Positions 10,533 to 24,034 are shown, numbered from the stretch's first letter. The stretch: DNA of 64,000 nucleotides from Turritopsis dohrnii (GCA_027922465.2 BQMF02000179.1:310001-374000); one strand, 5' to 3'. The notes: generated from the letters alone by a model not told the origin. Numbers and translations: made by a program.

Positions 10533-13500
10533 CTAGTATCCCGGGTAAAAACTTTTTACCGAACTAAACTTCAAAAACATTAGGTCAAATCCACCATTCC
10601 CGTGTACGTACCCCGTGACGAAAAAATAAATCATAGAATCGCAACTCAAAAACATCCCAGGAGGCGTCGTTCGCCACCCATGTTCAGTATGCGTTGTGTC
10701 GCAGAATTTAACTCTTGCAAAAGTTTCTTTTCAGGCATTAATTTTTTAATTCATTTCTTACATTCAGAAAATTTAAAACAGAAACAAATAGCAACATGGC
10801 TCAGAATATATATTCATACGCAGAAGAGAAGTAACTTTAATGTAAAAATATGCAATATATAACACAGAACCGTTTACTAAGACATACAAAACCAAACATT
10901 GAATAACATTACAAAAATGATACCTTCCAACTTTTTCTATTGTTCAAAAGTTACTTCTGGACTGCAACCATTAATGAATTTTTGAAATGATATAGTTAGT
11001 TCTTCCCAAAACCATCAACATCATGATTAAAACCATGAGTTTCATTTCTTTATGCTTTTTTTATTATTGCCTAAAAGAATAATGTTTCAATTGTAATACC
11101 GAGAAAAAAAAGAAGCAAAAAAAAAAAGAAAAGGAAATTCAAGTACGTATTTATCTTAAAAACAATAACTAAGAAGAAAAATTTACACAAAAGATAAAAA
11201 GTCACAAATAAAATCATAAATTCAAAGTTATATACCTAGGCATAGTACGTAAACGATTACCATAACACAAAATATGCATAAACGCGATATAAAATATAAA
11301 CTTAAGAAAAATACAGCCAACAACACATATTTTTTGTAAGATAGTTTCATTGCACAGTCATTAAGTAAGTAAATCTTAAGTAACCCTCTCGACATTATAA
11401 CCCATCATGTGCTTAATTTCTATTTTAACAGATCAAAACATTAAAAAAACATATACAAAAAACCTAATCATGCTATGACGAAATCTAAAGAAAAACAAAA
11501 CAAAGTAAAAGAAACTTTGAAAATGTATTAACCTTAAAAATAATAATTAAAAACACAAACGTGATGACAGAATTAGTATAGCTGAAAAATTTTTAACATA
11601 ATTCGTGGAGCCATTTTTTATTTCCATTTCAAAGCTCCTCTCTGCTGGAAAATTCAAAACACAACAGTAAACATCCCTCTTATCCTTTATGTATCCACTA
11701 ATACTAACAGTGTTTAACTAAATAGATACTATTTTAACTTTACCTTTCAATACCAATTCACATCATCATGATAGTAAACAATATTGATCATGTTCTGTAG
11801 CCATTATCAAACACTTCTAAACTCTTTTACTTTCTGTATTTCATACCTGTAAACAAATTAATAACACTCGATTAACTTTCCAGCATACTTTCCTATTGTA
11901 AAGATACACTTTCTCTTTGCTTTCTACTGAAATTCCAATACCAATACCAATACCATAAAAATGCTTTCTTTGTAACTTCGTAACTTCACTTCAACTGTGA
12001 AGCCATTTTGAATTAAATAAAATAAGGAACAGCAACTTCGTTACCAAAACAAATCATTAACTGCTCGAGGGACATGCATCTTAATGATTTGATCGTTTTA
12101 ACTCTGTTTTTACTCTCTTTTAACGCTGTATTTACTAAATCCGTTTGACTCATGTACTTACGTATATTACTTTATATCTTTTCCAAACAATTTCTCTCCG
12201 AAAAAAGAAGTATAACCATTTTCTTCACCAATGTAAATAAACAGCATCCTTTCTGCAGCCATTTTTAAACAACTTCAACTTCATCTACACTACTCTACTG
12301 CTGCACTCCCATAACTATTTGATAACTATAAAAAGAAATACGTAAACAGCTCGTAAAATAAAAATAGACTTTCTTCATCTCGTCCTTCGTTTCGTTTTCC
12401 TCTGAAAAAACCTATATATAAAAAACAACATCTGTTTAAAAACTCACCTAAGCAAGTGGTTATACCTGTTCTTTTATTAATCTAAAATAAAATCTAAAAT
12501 ACAATAACAATAAAAGTTTAACAATAAATTGATAACTAAAACGTAAACAAACATTTAAATACATTTAAATACTAACTTGTTCTTCTATTAATCAAAAATA
12601 ACAGTTTTATAATAATACCTTTTGTTCGTTCGATCTTTCTGCAGCTAATTGCCCCCGCAGCGAGCGTAAGCGAGCGAGGAGGCATAGTAGTTTCACGAGA
12701 TAGGCGAATGTCAGTTTCCGATTTTGTTCTTCAACATCATCATCATCATCATCATCATCATCCTCCAACTTTCGTGTTGACGTTACACGGTGGAATACAA
12801 TTATTAGCTGACTTAGCTTTTTTTTCCGTTTCAAAGCATGGTACTGTAAGTGGGAGACAGAATGTTTTTCTCTTTCCTAATTTATTATTATATTATACTA
12901 TGTTATTTAGGAAGATCGTATGCTAAAATTGCTTAGACATTTTCGTGTTACTTTTGTGTTCTTTTAGTGAAGTGAGCGACAAGGATTTTGAAGCACAGCT
13001 TGATATCCGAAATTTTGCCAACCATAAATTTTATTTTTGTATATATTTTAACTCTAAATTTTTCTTTCAATAATTTTGTTTAATGCACTGATTTTTGGCG
13101 GATTTTTTGGATTTCTGTGTATACAAGAAAGCCATGTTACAAATTTTCGTTCTTCGTGTTTTTCTTCTTTGACTGTCTTCCAAACCTAGTGTGGTCATGA
13201 TCAATATAACCTATATATATATTTTTCTTGGTTTTTTTTATGTAAACTTTGGCTATTTTTTGTTTTAAATCAAAGTTTGAAACGCAATGGATTTTTCGCT
13301 TTAATTTTTTTTTTTTGAAAAAGTTTTTTTTTTTGGCTCTTACAGAATGTTTTTAACAAATCTTATTTTAATTATAAAAATTATAAAATATGTATCCATG
13401 GTTTCAATTCACACATTTCTCTTGTTTGTAGCAAATACTTTCTAATATTACTTGTTAAGCCTTATTTACACTTTTTGAAAGGTATATTAGCATCAGTGTA

Positions 13501-14340
13501 ACTTAGACCTAAGAGATAACAAAAAGTAACAAAGTTTTGTGCATATTTTCATCTGTTTAAGTGTAGATCTATTTGGTTTGCATATTGCAAGTTGGTTTTG
13601 AAATGCCAAAAACTGATTTTGTCGAAATATTTAAGCATATAACTTTGCCTCATATCAGGTCCCAAATCAACCCAAACATTTTTTTTTCGGCCAAAAACTT
13701 GTTTTCGTTTCCGCTGTTAATGTATAGCTTGCTGTCTGTATAAATTGGAATGCTTGAGCGCGGGGGCATTTTTAGCTAAAGCTACATGCTAGTTTTTAAA
13801 AACTTCACTGCACTTCTTCTGTATATCTAAATATGATTTTTCATTGTAAACAAACAACTAACCCGTGTTGTTTTATTAATAAGAGTAAAAGTTTAGCAAT
13901 AAACACGATAATAAAACGTTTTATAATAATAACAATACCTTCGTGCATACAAACCTGTGTTTCTTCGTCAGTTCTTTCGTCGATTTGCTGCCTAAAACAA
14001 TCAAATTTAAATTAAAATATTCGTATACAAAAAGAAACACGTCTTCTTCGCGAAGTTTCTTGCTCACGAAATGATCGTTGACAAATTTCGAACGATTAAC
14101 ATTGCATTGCTCGCACTCCTCCAAAGACGTTTTTCGGCTGATTTCCACTGCGCAAACCAAAAATAACAAAACGGAGGAGCATATACTAATCGCGGAAAAT
14201 CAAAAAAAGTGTTCTCGCCTCTACGTGGTTTTACGACAAAAAGGGAAAAAATAAGAAGGATTTGACCGTGAAAAAAAAAACAAATATGTCACTCTCTAAA
14301 ATAAAAACCGGATGCACAATCGCGAATTAGTATAATAAGA
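10533..14340 (-). mobile_element. Helitron array unit 4 (3808 bp) with nested Helitron
   Basis: A long unit with a CCGGGTAAAAACTTTTTACC stem-loop next to CTAG and a 5' end at 14340. The interior is AT-rich with no transposase. A second, unrelated Helitron is inserted at 12649-13792. Near 10660-10690 it retains a decayed version of another 3' terminus (TGGGTGGCGA word on the complement), which is the true end in the unit ending at 50407. Confidence 0.83.
12649..13792 (+). mobile_element. Nested Helitron-like element, family C (1144 bp)
   Basis: It begins TTGCCCCCGCAGCGAGCG after an A and ends GCGGGGGCA, then TAGCTAAAGCTA (a small hairpin), CATG, CTAG, followed by T. The GC-rich start and the GCGGGGGCA near the end are complementary. 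A (CAT)n microsatellite sits at about 12735-12762 and produces poly-His/poly-Asp ORFs that are not genes. The unoccupied target is preserved in unit 8 at about 23136-23160, which fixes both ends to the base. Confidence 0.85.
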
Positions 14341-17300
14341 CTAGTATCCCGGGTAAAAACTTTTTACCGAACTTAACTTCGAAAACATTAGGTCAAATCC
14401 ACCATTCCCGTGTACATACCCCGTGACGGAAAAATAAATCATAGAATCGCAACTGAAAAACATCCCAGGCGCCGTCGCTCGCCACCCTTGTTCAGTATGC
14501 GTTGTGTCGCAGAATTTAACTCTTGCAAAAGTTTCTTTTCAGGCATTAATTTTTTAATTCATTTCTTACATTCAGAAAATTTAAAACAGAAACAAATAGC
14601 AACATGGCTCAGAATATATATTCATACGCAGAAGAGAAGTAACTTTAATGTAAACAAACGCAATATATAACTCAGAACCGTTTACCCAGACATACAAAAC
14701 CAAACATTGAATAATATTACAAAAATGATACCTTCCAACTTTTTCTTTTGTTCAAAAGTTACTACTGGACTGCAACCATTAATGAATTTTTGAAATGATA
14801 TAGTTAGTTCTTCCCAAAACCATCAACATCATGATTAAAACCATGAGTTTCATTTCTTTATGCTTTTTTTATTATTGCCTAAAAGAATAATGTTTCAATT
14901 GTAATACCGAGAAAAAAAAGAAGCAAAAAAAAAAGAAAAGGAAATTCAAGTACGTATTTATCTTAAAAACAATAACTAAGAAGAAAAATTTACACAAAAG
15001 ATAAAAAGTCACAAATAAAATCATAAATTCAAAGTTATATACCTAGGCATAGTACGTAAACGATTACCATAACACAAAATATGCATAAACGCGATATAAA
15101 ATATAAACTTAAGAAAAATACAGCCAACAACACATATTTTTTGTAAGATAGTTTCATTGCACAGTCATTAAGTAAGTAAATCTTAAGTAACCCTCTCGAC
15201 ATTATAACCCATCATGTGCTTAATTTCTATTTTAACAGATCAAAACATTAAAAAAACATATACAAAAAACCTAATCATGCTATGACGAAATCTAAAGAAA
15301 AACAAAACAAAGTAAAAGAAACTTTGAAAATGTATTAACCTTAAAAATAATAATTAAAAACACAAACGTGATGACAGAATTAGTATAGCTGAAAAATTTT
15401 TAACATAATTCGTGGAGCCATTTTTTATTTCCATTTCAAAGCTCCTCTCTGCTGGAAAATTCAAAACACAACAGTAAACATCCCTCTTATCCTTTATGTA
15501 TCCACTAATACTAACAGTGTTTAACTAAATAGATACTATTTTAACTTTACCTTTCAATACCAATTCACATCATCATGATAGTAAACAATATTGATCATGT
15601 TCTGTAGCCATTATCAAACACTTCTAAACTCTTTTACTTTCTGTATTTCATACCTGTAAACAAATTAATAACACTCGATTAACTTTCCAGCATACTTTCC
15701 TATTGTAAAGATACACTTTCTCTTTGCTTTCTACTGAAATTCCAATACCAATACCAATACCATAAAAATGCTTTCTTCGTAACTTCGTAACTTCACTTCA
15801 ACTGTGAAGCCATTTTGAATTAAATAAAATAAGGAACAGCAACTTCGTTACCAAAACAAATCATTAACTGCTCGAGGGACATGCATCTTAATGATTTGAT
15901 CGTTTTAACTCTGTTTTTACTCTCTTTTAACGCTGTATTTACTAAATCCGTTTGACTCATGTACTTACGTATATTACTTTATATCTTTTCCAAACAATTT
16001 CTCTCCGAAAAAAGAAGTATAACCATTTTCTTCACCAATGTAAATAAACAGCATCCTTTCTGCAGCCATTTTTAAACAACTTCAACTTCATCTACACTAC
16101 TCTACTGCTGCACTCCCATAACTATTTGATAACTATAAAAAGAAATACGTAAACAGCTCGTAAAATAAAAATAGACTTTCTTCATCTCGTCCTTCGTTTC
16201 GTTTTCCTCTGAAAAAACCTATATATAAAAAACAACATCTGTTTAAAAACTCACCTAAGCAAGTGGTTATACCTGTTCTTTTATTAATCTAAAATAAAAT
16301 CTAAAATACAATAACAATAAAAGTTTAACAATAAATTGATAACTAAAACGTAAACAAACATTTAAATACATTTAAATACTAACTTGTTCTTCTATTAATC
16401 AAAAATAACAGTTTTATAATAATACCTTTTGTTCGTTCGATCTTTCTGCAGCTAATTGCCCCCGCAGCGAGCGTAAGCGAGCGAGGAGGCATAGTAGTTT
16501 CACGAGATAGGCGAATGTCAGTTTCCGATTTTGTTCTTCAACATCATCATCATCATCATCATCATCATCCTCCAACTTTCGTGTTGACGTTACACGGTGG
16601 AATACAATTATTAGCTGACTTAGCTTTTTTTTCCGTTTCAAAGCATGGTACTGTAAGTGGGAGACAGAATGTTTTTCTCTTTCCTAATTTATTATTATAT
16701 TATACTATGTTATTTAGGAAGATCGTATGCTAAAATTGCTTAGACATTTTCGTGTTACTTTTGTGTTCTTTTAGTGAAGTGAGCGACAAGGATTTTGAAG
16801 CACAGCTTGATATCCGAAATTTTGCCAACCATAAATTTTATTTTTGTATATATTTTAACTCTAAATTTTTCTTTCAATAATTTTGTTTAATGCACTGATT
16901 TTTGGCGGATTTTTTGGATTTCTGTGTATACAAGAAAGCCATGTTACAAATTTTCGTTCTTCGTGTTTTTCTTCTTTGACTGTCTTCCAAACCTAGTGTG
17001 GTCATGATCAATATAACCTATATATATATTTTTCTTGGTTTTTTTTATGTAAACTTTGGCTATTTTTTGTTTTAAATCAAAGTTTGAAACGCAATGGATT
17101 TTTCGCTTTAATTTTTTTTTTTTGAAAAAGTTTTTTTTTTTGGCTCTTACAGAATGTTTTTAACAAATCTTATTTTAATTATAAAAATTATAAAATATGT
17201 ATCCATGGTTTCAATTCACACATTTCTCTTGTTTGTAGCAAATACTTTCTAATATTACTTGTTAAGCCTTATTTACACTTTTTGAAAGGTATATTAGCAT

Positions 17301-18146
17301 CAGTGTAACTTAGACCTAAGAGATAACAAAAAGTAACAAAGTTTTGTGCATATTTTCATCTGTTTAAGTGTAGATCTATTTGGTTTGCATATTGCAAGTT
17401 GGTTTTGAAATGCCAAAAACTGATTTTGTCGAAATATTTAAGCATATAACTTTGCCTCATATCAGGTCCCAAATCAACCCAAACATTTTTTTTTCGGCCA
17501 AAAACTTGTTTTCGTTTCCGCTGTTAATGTATAGCTTGCTGTCTGTATAAATTGGAATGCTTGAGCGCGGGGGCATTTTTAGCTAAAGCTACATGCTAGT
17601 TTTTAAAAACTTCACTGCACTTCTTCTGTATATCTAAATATGATTTTTCATTGTAAACAAACAACTAACCCGTGTTGTTTTATTAATAAGAGTAAAAGTT
17701 TAGCAATAAACACGATAATAAAACGTTTTATAATAATAACAATACCTTCGTGCATACAAACCTGTGTTTCTTCGTCAGTTCTTTCGTCGATTTGCTGCCT
17801 AAAACAATCAAATTTAAATTAAAATATTCGTATACAAAAAGAAACACGTCTTCTTCGCGAAGTTTCTTGCTCACGAAATGATCGTTGACAAATTTCGAAC
17901 GATTAACATTGCATTGCTCGCACTCCTCCAAAGACGTTTTTCGGCTGATTTCCACTGCGCAAACCAAAAATAACAAAACGGAGGAGCATATACTAATCGC
18001 GGAAAATCAAAAAAAGTGTTCTCGCCTCTACGTGGTTTTACGACAAAAAGGGAAAAAATAAGAAGGATTTGACCGTGAAAAAAAAACAAATATGTCACTC
18101 TCTAAAATAAAAACCGGATGCACAATCGCGAATTAGTATAATAAGA
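14341..18146 (-). mobile_element. Helitron array unit 5 (3806 bp), near-copy of unit 4
   Basis: Almost the same sequence as unit 4 over its full length, including the nested family C element at the identical site. Differences are a few substitutions and homopolymer-length changes by eye, densest near the 3' (left) end. The sharing of the nested insertion shows that units 4 and 5 were duplicated after that insertion. Confidence 0.85.
16456..17599 (+). mobile_element. Nested Helitron-like element, family C, second copy
   Basis: Same length (1144 bp), same target site and practically the same sequence as the element in unit 4, so it is a duplicate carried along with its host unit and not an independent insertion. 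Confidence 0.85.
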
Positions 18147-20673
18147 CTAGTATCCCGGGTAAAAACTTTTTACCGAACTTAACTTCGAAAACATTAGGTC
18201 AAATCCACCATTCCCGTGTACATACCCCGTGACGGAAAAATAAATCATAGAATCGCAACTGAAAAACATCCCAGGCGCCGTCGCTCGCCACCCTTGTTCA
18301 GTATGCGTTGTGTCGCAGAATTTAACTCTTTCAAAAGTTTCTTTTCAGGCATTAATTTTTTAATTCATTTCTTACATTCAGAAAATTTAAAACAGAAACA
18401 AATAGCAACATGGCTCAGAATATATATTCATACGCAGAAGAGAAGTAACTTTAATGTAAACAAACGCAATATATAACTCAGAACCGTTTACCCAGACATA
18501 CAAAACCAAACATTGAATAATATTACAAAAATGATACCTTCCAACTTTTTCTTTTGTTCAAAAATTACTACTGGACTGCAACCATTAATGAATTTTTGAA
18601 ATGATATAGTTAGTTCTTCCCAAAACCATCAACATCATGATTAAAACCATGAGTTTCATTTCTTTATGCTTTTTTTATTATTGCCTAAAAGAATAATGTT
18701 TCAATTGTAATACCGAGAAAAAAAAGAAGCAAAAAAAAAAGAAAAGGAAATTCAAGTACGTATTTATCTTAAAAACAATAACTAAGAAGAAAAATTTACA
18801 CAAAAGATAAAAAGTCACAAATAAAATCATAAATTCAAAGTTATATACCTAGGCATAGTACGTAAACGATTACCATAACACAAAATATGCATAAACGCGA
18901 TATAAAATATAAACTTAAGAAAAATACAGCCAACAACACATATTTTTTGTAAGATAGTTTCATTGCACAGTCATTAAGTAAGTAAATCTTAAGTAACCCT
19001 CTCGACATTATAACCCATCATGTGCTTAATTTCTATTTTAACAGATCAAAACATTAAAAAAACATATACAAAAAACCTAATCATGCTATGACGAAATCTA
19101 AAGAAAAACAAAACAAAGTAAAAGAAACTTTGAAAATGTATTAACCTTAAAAATAATAATTAAAAACACAAACGTGATGACAGAATTAGTATAGCTGAAA
19201 AATTTTTAACATAATTCGTGGAGCCATTTTTTATTTCCATTTCAAAGCTCCTCTCTGCTGGAAAATTCAAAACACAACAGTAAACATCCCTCTTATCCTT
19301 TATTTATCCACTAATACTAACTGTGTTTTAACTAAATAGATACTATTTTAACTTTACCTTTCGATACCAATTCACATCATCATGATAGTAAACAACAATA
19401 TTGATCATGTTCTGTAGCCATTATCAAACACTTCTAAACTCTTTTACTTTCTATACTTCATACCTGTAAACAAATTAATAACACTCGATTAACTTTCCAG
19501 CATACTTTCATATTGTAAGCATACACTTTCTATTTGTTTTCTACTGCAATTTCACTACCATTTTTATACAGTGAAAGACATAAAAATGCTTTCTTCGTAA
19601 CTTCATAACTGTGGAGCCATTTTGAAATAAATAAAATAAGGAACAGTTCGTTACCAAAACAAATCAGTAACTGCTCGTGTAGGACCTGCATCTTTATGAT
19701 CTGTTCGTTTTAACTCTGTTTTTATTCTCTTTTAACGCTGTATTTATTAAATCCGTTTGACTCATGTACTTACGTATATTACTTTATATCTTTTCCAAAC
19801 AATTTTCCACCGAAAAAAAGTAAAACCATTTTCACCAATGTAAATAAACATCATCCTTTCTTCAACTTCATCTACACTACTTCTGTACTGCTGCACTCCC
19901 ATAACTATTTGATAACTATAAAAAGAAATTCGTAAAATCAGCACGACTTTCTTCCACTCGTTCTTCGTTTGGTTTTCATCTGAAAAAACCTATATAAAAA
20001 AAAAGCAAACATCTGTTTAAAAACTCACCTACGCATGTGTGCTACCTGCTAACTAATCACTTACACACATGCTGCTGCCTGTTCTTTTATTAATCTTTCG
20101 ATCTTTCTGCAGCTTATCTTTTAAAACTTCACTGCACTTCTTCTGTATATCTAAATATGATTTTTCATTGTAAACAAATAACTAACTCACTTGCTACCCG
20201 TGTTGTTTTATTAATAAGAGTAAAAGTTTAGCAATAAACACGATAATAAAACGTTTTATAATAATAACAATACCTTCGTGCATACAAACCTGTGTTTCTT
20301 CGTCAGTTCTTTCGTCGATTTGCTGCCTAAAACAATCAAATTTAAATTAAAATATTCGTATACAAAAAGAAACACGTCTTCTTCGCGAAGTTTCTTGCTC
20401 ACGAAATGATCGTTGACAAATTTCGAACGATTAACATTGCATTGCTCGCACTCCTCCAAAGACGTTTTTCCGCTAATTTCCACTGCGCAAACCAAAAATA
20501 ACAAAACGGAGGAGCATATACTAATCGCGGAAAATCAAAAAAAGTGTTCTCGCCTCTACGTGGTTTTACGACAAAAAGGGAAAAAATAAGAAGGATTTGA
20601 CCGTGAAAAAAAACAAATATTTCACTCTCTAAAATAAAAACCGGATGCACAATCGCGAATTAGTATAATAAGA
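18147..20673 (-). mobile_element. Helitron array unit 6 (2527 bp), internally deleted
   Basis: Matches unit 5 from its 3' end up to about 20110, with scattered differences after 19300. It then jumps to the 5' part (about 20115 onward). It lacks the nested element; the site reads GCAGCTTATCTTTTAAAACT, a modified unoccupied target. Confidence 0.82.
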
Positions 20674-21202
20674 CTAGTATCTCGTGTAAAAGTTTTTTAC
20701 GGCTATAATTTCAAAATAGGTGACCAAAAATTAAATCACAAAATCGTGACTGGAAAGTGTTCCCATGTTGTAGAGCTCGAAAAGCTGAGCAAAAAAATGT
20801 ATGGGATCGTTTCGCTGCGACCAACCGTTGCGGAGATATCGCCGTTCAAAGATTTTGATGGCGTCATATCCGCAGTACCGAATAAAATTTAGGGCCAAAT
20901 GTTGCGTCGCTCCATCACCCGTGTCACCGACCCTAAAAAACGTCAGTTATCCCTATTAGTTCTCGAGATATTTCTCCAAAAACGTCACGTTCGATTGGGG
21001 ATGCAATGCAATGATTCACCTGTGATTATACAAAAAAGTGACGTCAAATGATGCCACGTGCTTTTGGAATGATCGTGAAAAAGTGTCTCTCGCCTCTGTG
21101 TGGTTTTACGCGCACATAAGAGGACGATGACCGTAAATTAAAAGTAAATATATCACTCTCTAAAATAAAAGTGTGACACACAATCGCGGATTATTATATA
21201 GA
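20674..21202 (-). mobile_element. Helitron array unit 7 (529 bp)
   Basis: A short unit with a CTAGTATCTCGTG start and the shared body blocks. It sits between two long units. Its version of the antisense ORF keeps the VVELEKLSKKMYGIVSLR core, but the first part has a stop. Confidence 0.8.
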
Positions 21203-23662
21203 CTAGTATCCCGGGTAAAAACTTTTTACCGAACTTAACTTTGAAAACATTGGGTCAAATCTGTCATTCCTGTGGTACGTACGGGTCATTCGCCACCCTT
21301 GTTCAGTATGCGTTGTGTCACAGAATTTAACTCGTGTAAAAGTTTCTTTTCAGGCATTAATTTGTTATTACATTCAGAAGATTAAAAACAGAAACAAATA
21401 GCAACATGGCTCAGAATAATATATTTATACGCAGAAGAGAAGTAACTTTAATGTAAAAAAAATGGCAATATATAACACAGAACTGTTTACCCAGACATAC
21501 GAAACCAAACATTGAGTAACATTACAAAATGTGAATTGAAAACAAATTGATACCTTCCAACTGTGTTTCTTTCGTGTGGAAGTTACATTATACAGCAACC
21601 ATTAATGAATTTTTGAAATGATATATAGTCTGTTCTTCCCAAAACCATCAACGTCATGATTAAAACCATGAGTTTCATTTCTTTATGCTTTTTTTTATTA
21701 TTACCTAAAAAATTAATACTTGAATTGTAATACCGAAAACCTAATCATGCTATAAGAATATTGAAATAAACAACAACAACAACAACAACAAAAAAATGCA
21801 ATTCAACTACGCATTTATCCTAAAAACAATAACTCAAAACAACAAAACAGCGTAATAGTAATTGTAATACTGTAATACCGAAAACCTAATCATGCTATAA
21901 GAATATTGAAATAAACAACAACAACAAAAAGTGAAATTCAACTACGCATTTATCCTTTAAAACAAAAATTTACCCAGAAGATAAAAAGTCACAAATAAAA
22001 TCATAAAATCATGCCAAACTTATATACCCAGGTACGTAAACGATTACCATAACACAAAATAATGCATAAACATTTCATTGCACAGTAATAACTAATGAAC
22101 TTCTTAAATACATAATCCATTCACATCTACCTTATGAATAATAATTAAAAACACAAACGTAATGACAGAATTTATATATCTAAAGAGTTTATAAAAAATT
22201 GAAAACAACCACATTTTTAATCTGAGTTAAAATCTCCTCTGGCTAATTCACAACAGTTAAACAACCCTTTATTCTTATTTATCCAGCATACCAACTGTGT
22301 TATAACTAAATAGATTTATACTATTTTAACTTTAGCTGAACTTCAAACAAAATGGGATACCTTTCACTGCCAATTCACATGTTAGTAAACTAAACAGCAT
22401 TGATCATCTTCTGTAGACATTTTCAAACACTTCTAAACTCTTTACTACTATATTCATACCTGTAAACAAATTACTAATACTTTATTTACTTTCCAGCACA
22501 AACATACATAGGTATTTATAAAACACTTTCGCTACCATTTTTTTTAAGTGAAATACATAAAACTGCTCTCTTCGTTTGGAAAAACTGCTAAACTTTCTGT
22601 ATTTTCCAGTAGATTTTGTACTTTTTGGCAGGCAGACAAAAGCATCAAGCATCGATATAAATTAGATACAATAGATACAATCAGACAGCATAACACATTC
22701 CCCACTTCCACAGCGTCATGAGAAATAAAAACATTCATAGCTGTAGGATCATTTTTAATGTAATAATAGCGCGCGTTACCAAAACAAATTTCTCTCGGCT
22801 TCCTTTTCATCCAGCAGCATATACACATACTAAACGACAGAATAACTGAGACATCCACTCAAAGCTAAATCAATTAATCTTTCAAAACTAAATTAAAACC
22901 ATCCTTACTGTGTAAATAAACATGAAACTGCATTTCTCCACTGCACTTTCTTCTGTATAGCGATATTTGATAACTAAAACGTAAACAAACATTTAAAAAC
23001 CTGTTCTTTTATTAATCTAAAATATTAAACAATAAAAGTCTTATCGTTCTGCACAGCCAATTTTTCAAAACTTCACTGCACTTCTTCTGTATAAAAGTTT
23101 TATAATAATACCTTTTGTTCGTTCGATCTTTCTGCAGCTAATTTTTAAAAACTTCACTGCACTTCTTCTGTATATCTAAATATGATTTTTCATTGTAAAC
23201 AAACAACTAACTCACTTACACGTGCTACCCGATAATAAAACGTTTATAATAATAACAATACCTTTGTGCATACAAACCTGTGTTTCTTCGTCTGTTCTTT
23301 CGTCGATTTGCTGCCTAAAACAATCAAATTTAAATTAAAATATTCGTATACAAAAAGAAACACGTCTTCTTCGCGAAGTTTCTTGCTCACGAAATGATGG
23401 TTGACAAATTTTGAACGAAGAAGATTGCATTGCTCGCACTCCTCCAAAGACGTTTTTCGGCTGATTTCCACTGCGCAAACCAAAAATAACAAAACGGAGG
23501 AGCATATACTAATCGCGGAAAATCAAAAAAAGTGTTCTCGCCTCTACGTGGTTTTACGACAAAAAGGGAAAAAATAAGAAGGATTTGACCGTGAAAAAAA
23601 AACAAATATGTCACTCTCTAAAATAAAAGTGGTATGCACAAATGCGAATTAGTATAATAAGA
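21203..23662 (-). mobile_element. Helitron array unit 8 (2460 bp)
   Basis: The last unit, ending GA at 23662 before T. It is more diverged from units 4-6 and has an (AAC)n tract near 21770. A segment (about 22550-22870) is absent from units 4-6 but present in the forward unit at 48239-50407. It also holds the pre-insertion target of the nested family C element. Confidence 0.82.
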
Positions 23663-24034
23663 TTATATATAAGAGTACTTTTTACATTTTTCACTCATTT
23701 TTCATTCAACATTCAAGGAGTCAACATAATTTTCACTGGTAGCACATTGTTGGCCAGCTGTTTGAACACATTTAACTTTAAAATTTCAATAACAAAACTC
23801 ATTTTACTTTGTGTGTTACAATTCCCACCTGCTGTATGCAGTCTACACTGAGCAGCAGTCAATGTTGTACTGTATTGTATTGTATTGTATTGTATTGTAT
23901 TGTATTGTTCAATCATTCAAAATCTTTCAAGTTTCGAGAATGTTTTTGTTAGTCTTCCATCTTTCATACTTCAGCTGATTTTGCAGAAATCTTTCTGCCC
24001 GTAAGGGCATCTTGTTTTAATTGTTATGCGCTTC
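23663..24034. other. Unassigned spacer with a TATTG pentanucleotide microsatellite
   Basis: The 3' flank of the array. A (TATTG)n tract of about seven to eight units lies at 23868-23907. No gene was seen; the ORFs on both strands are products of low complexity. Confidence 0.6.

Larger units (their letters stand above)
8889..23662 (-). mobile_element. Head-to-tail array of eight Helitron units, minus orientation
   Basis: Eight units follow one another with no spacer. At most junctions the reversed 5' end (TATAATAAGA or similar, the complement of a TC start) is joined directly to a reversed 3' end (CTAGTATC then a stem-loop). The boundaries fall at 9435/9436, 9966/9967, 10532/10533, 14340/14341, 18146/18147, 20673/20674 and 21202/21203. 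The outer flanks are A (8888) and T (23663), the expected A-T target of Helitrons. Four units are short (about 530-566 bp) and four are long (about 2.5-3.8 kb). No Rep/helicase ORF is present, so the array is non-autonomous. Confidence 0.85.

Noticed and set aside
12607..12926. Poly-His and poly-Asp ORFs on both strands (also at 16414-16733, 30556-30817, 39085-39279)
   Set aside because: They come from a CAT/GAT microsatellite inside family C Helitrons; the tract length varies between copies and no domain surrounds it.
13921..14169. An 82-codon minus-strand ORF (MLFLVCAVEIS start) repeated in units 4, 5, 6 and 8
   Set aside because: The conservation follows from recent duplication of the units, and it is not kept in the related unit F3 (about 48360-48500). 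No evidence of selection can be seen.
22544..22858. Membrane-protein gene reading of the unit 8 ORF
   Set aside because: It lies wholly within a Helitron unit, is truncated in F3 and has no recognisable family; kept only as a possible capture finding.
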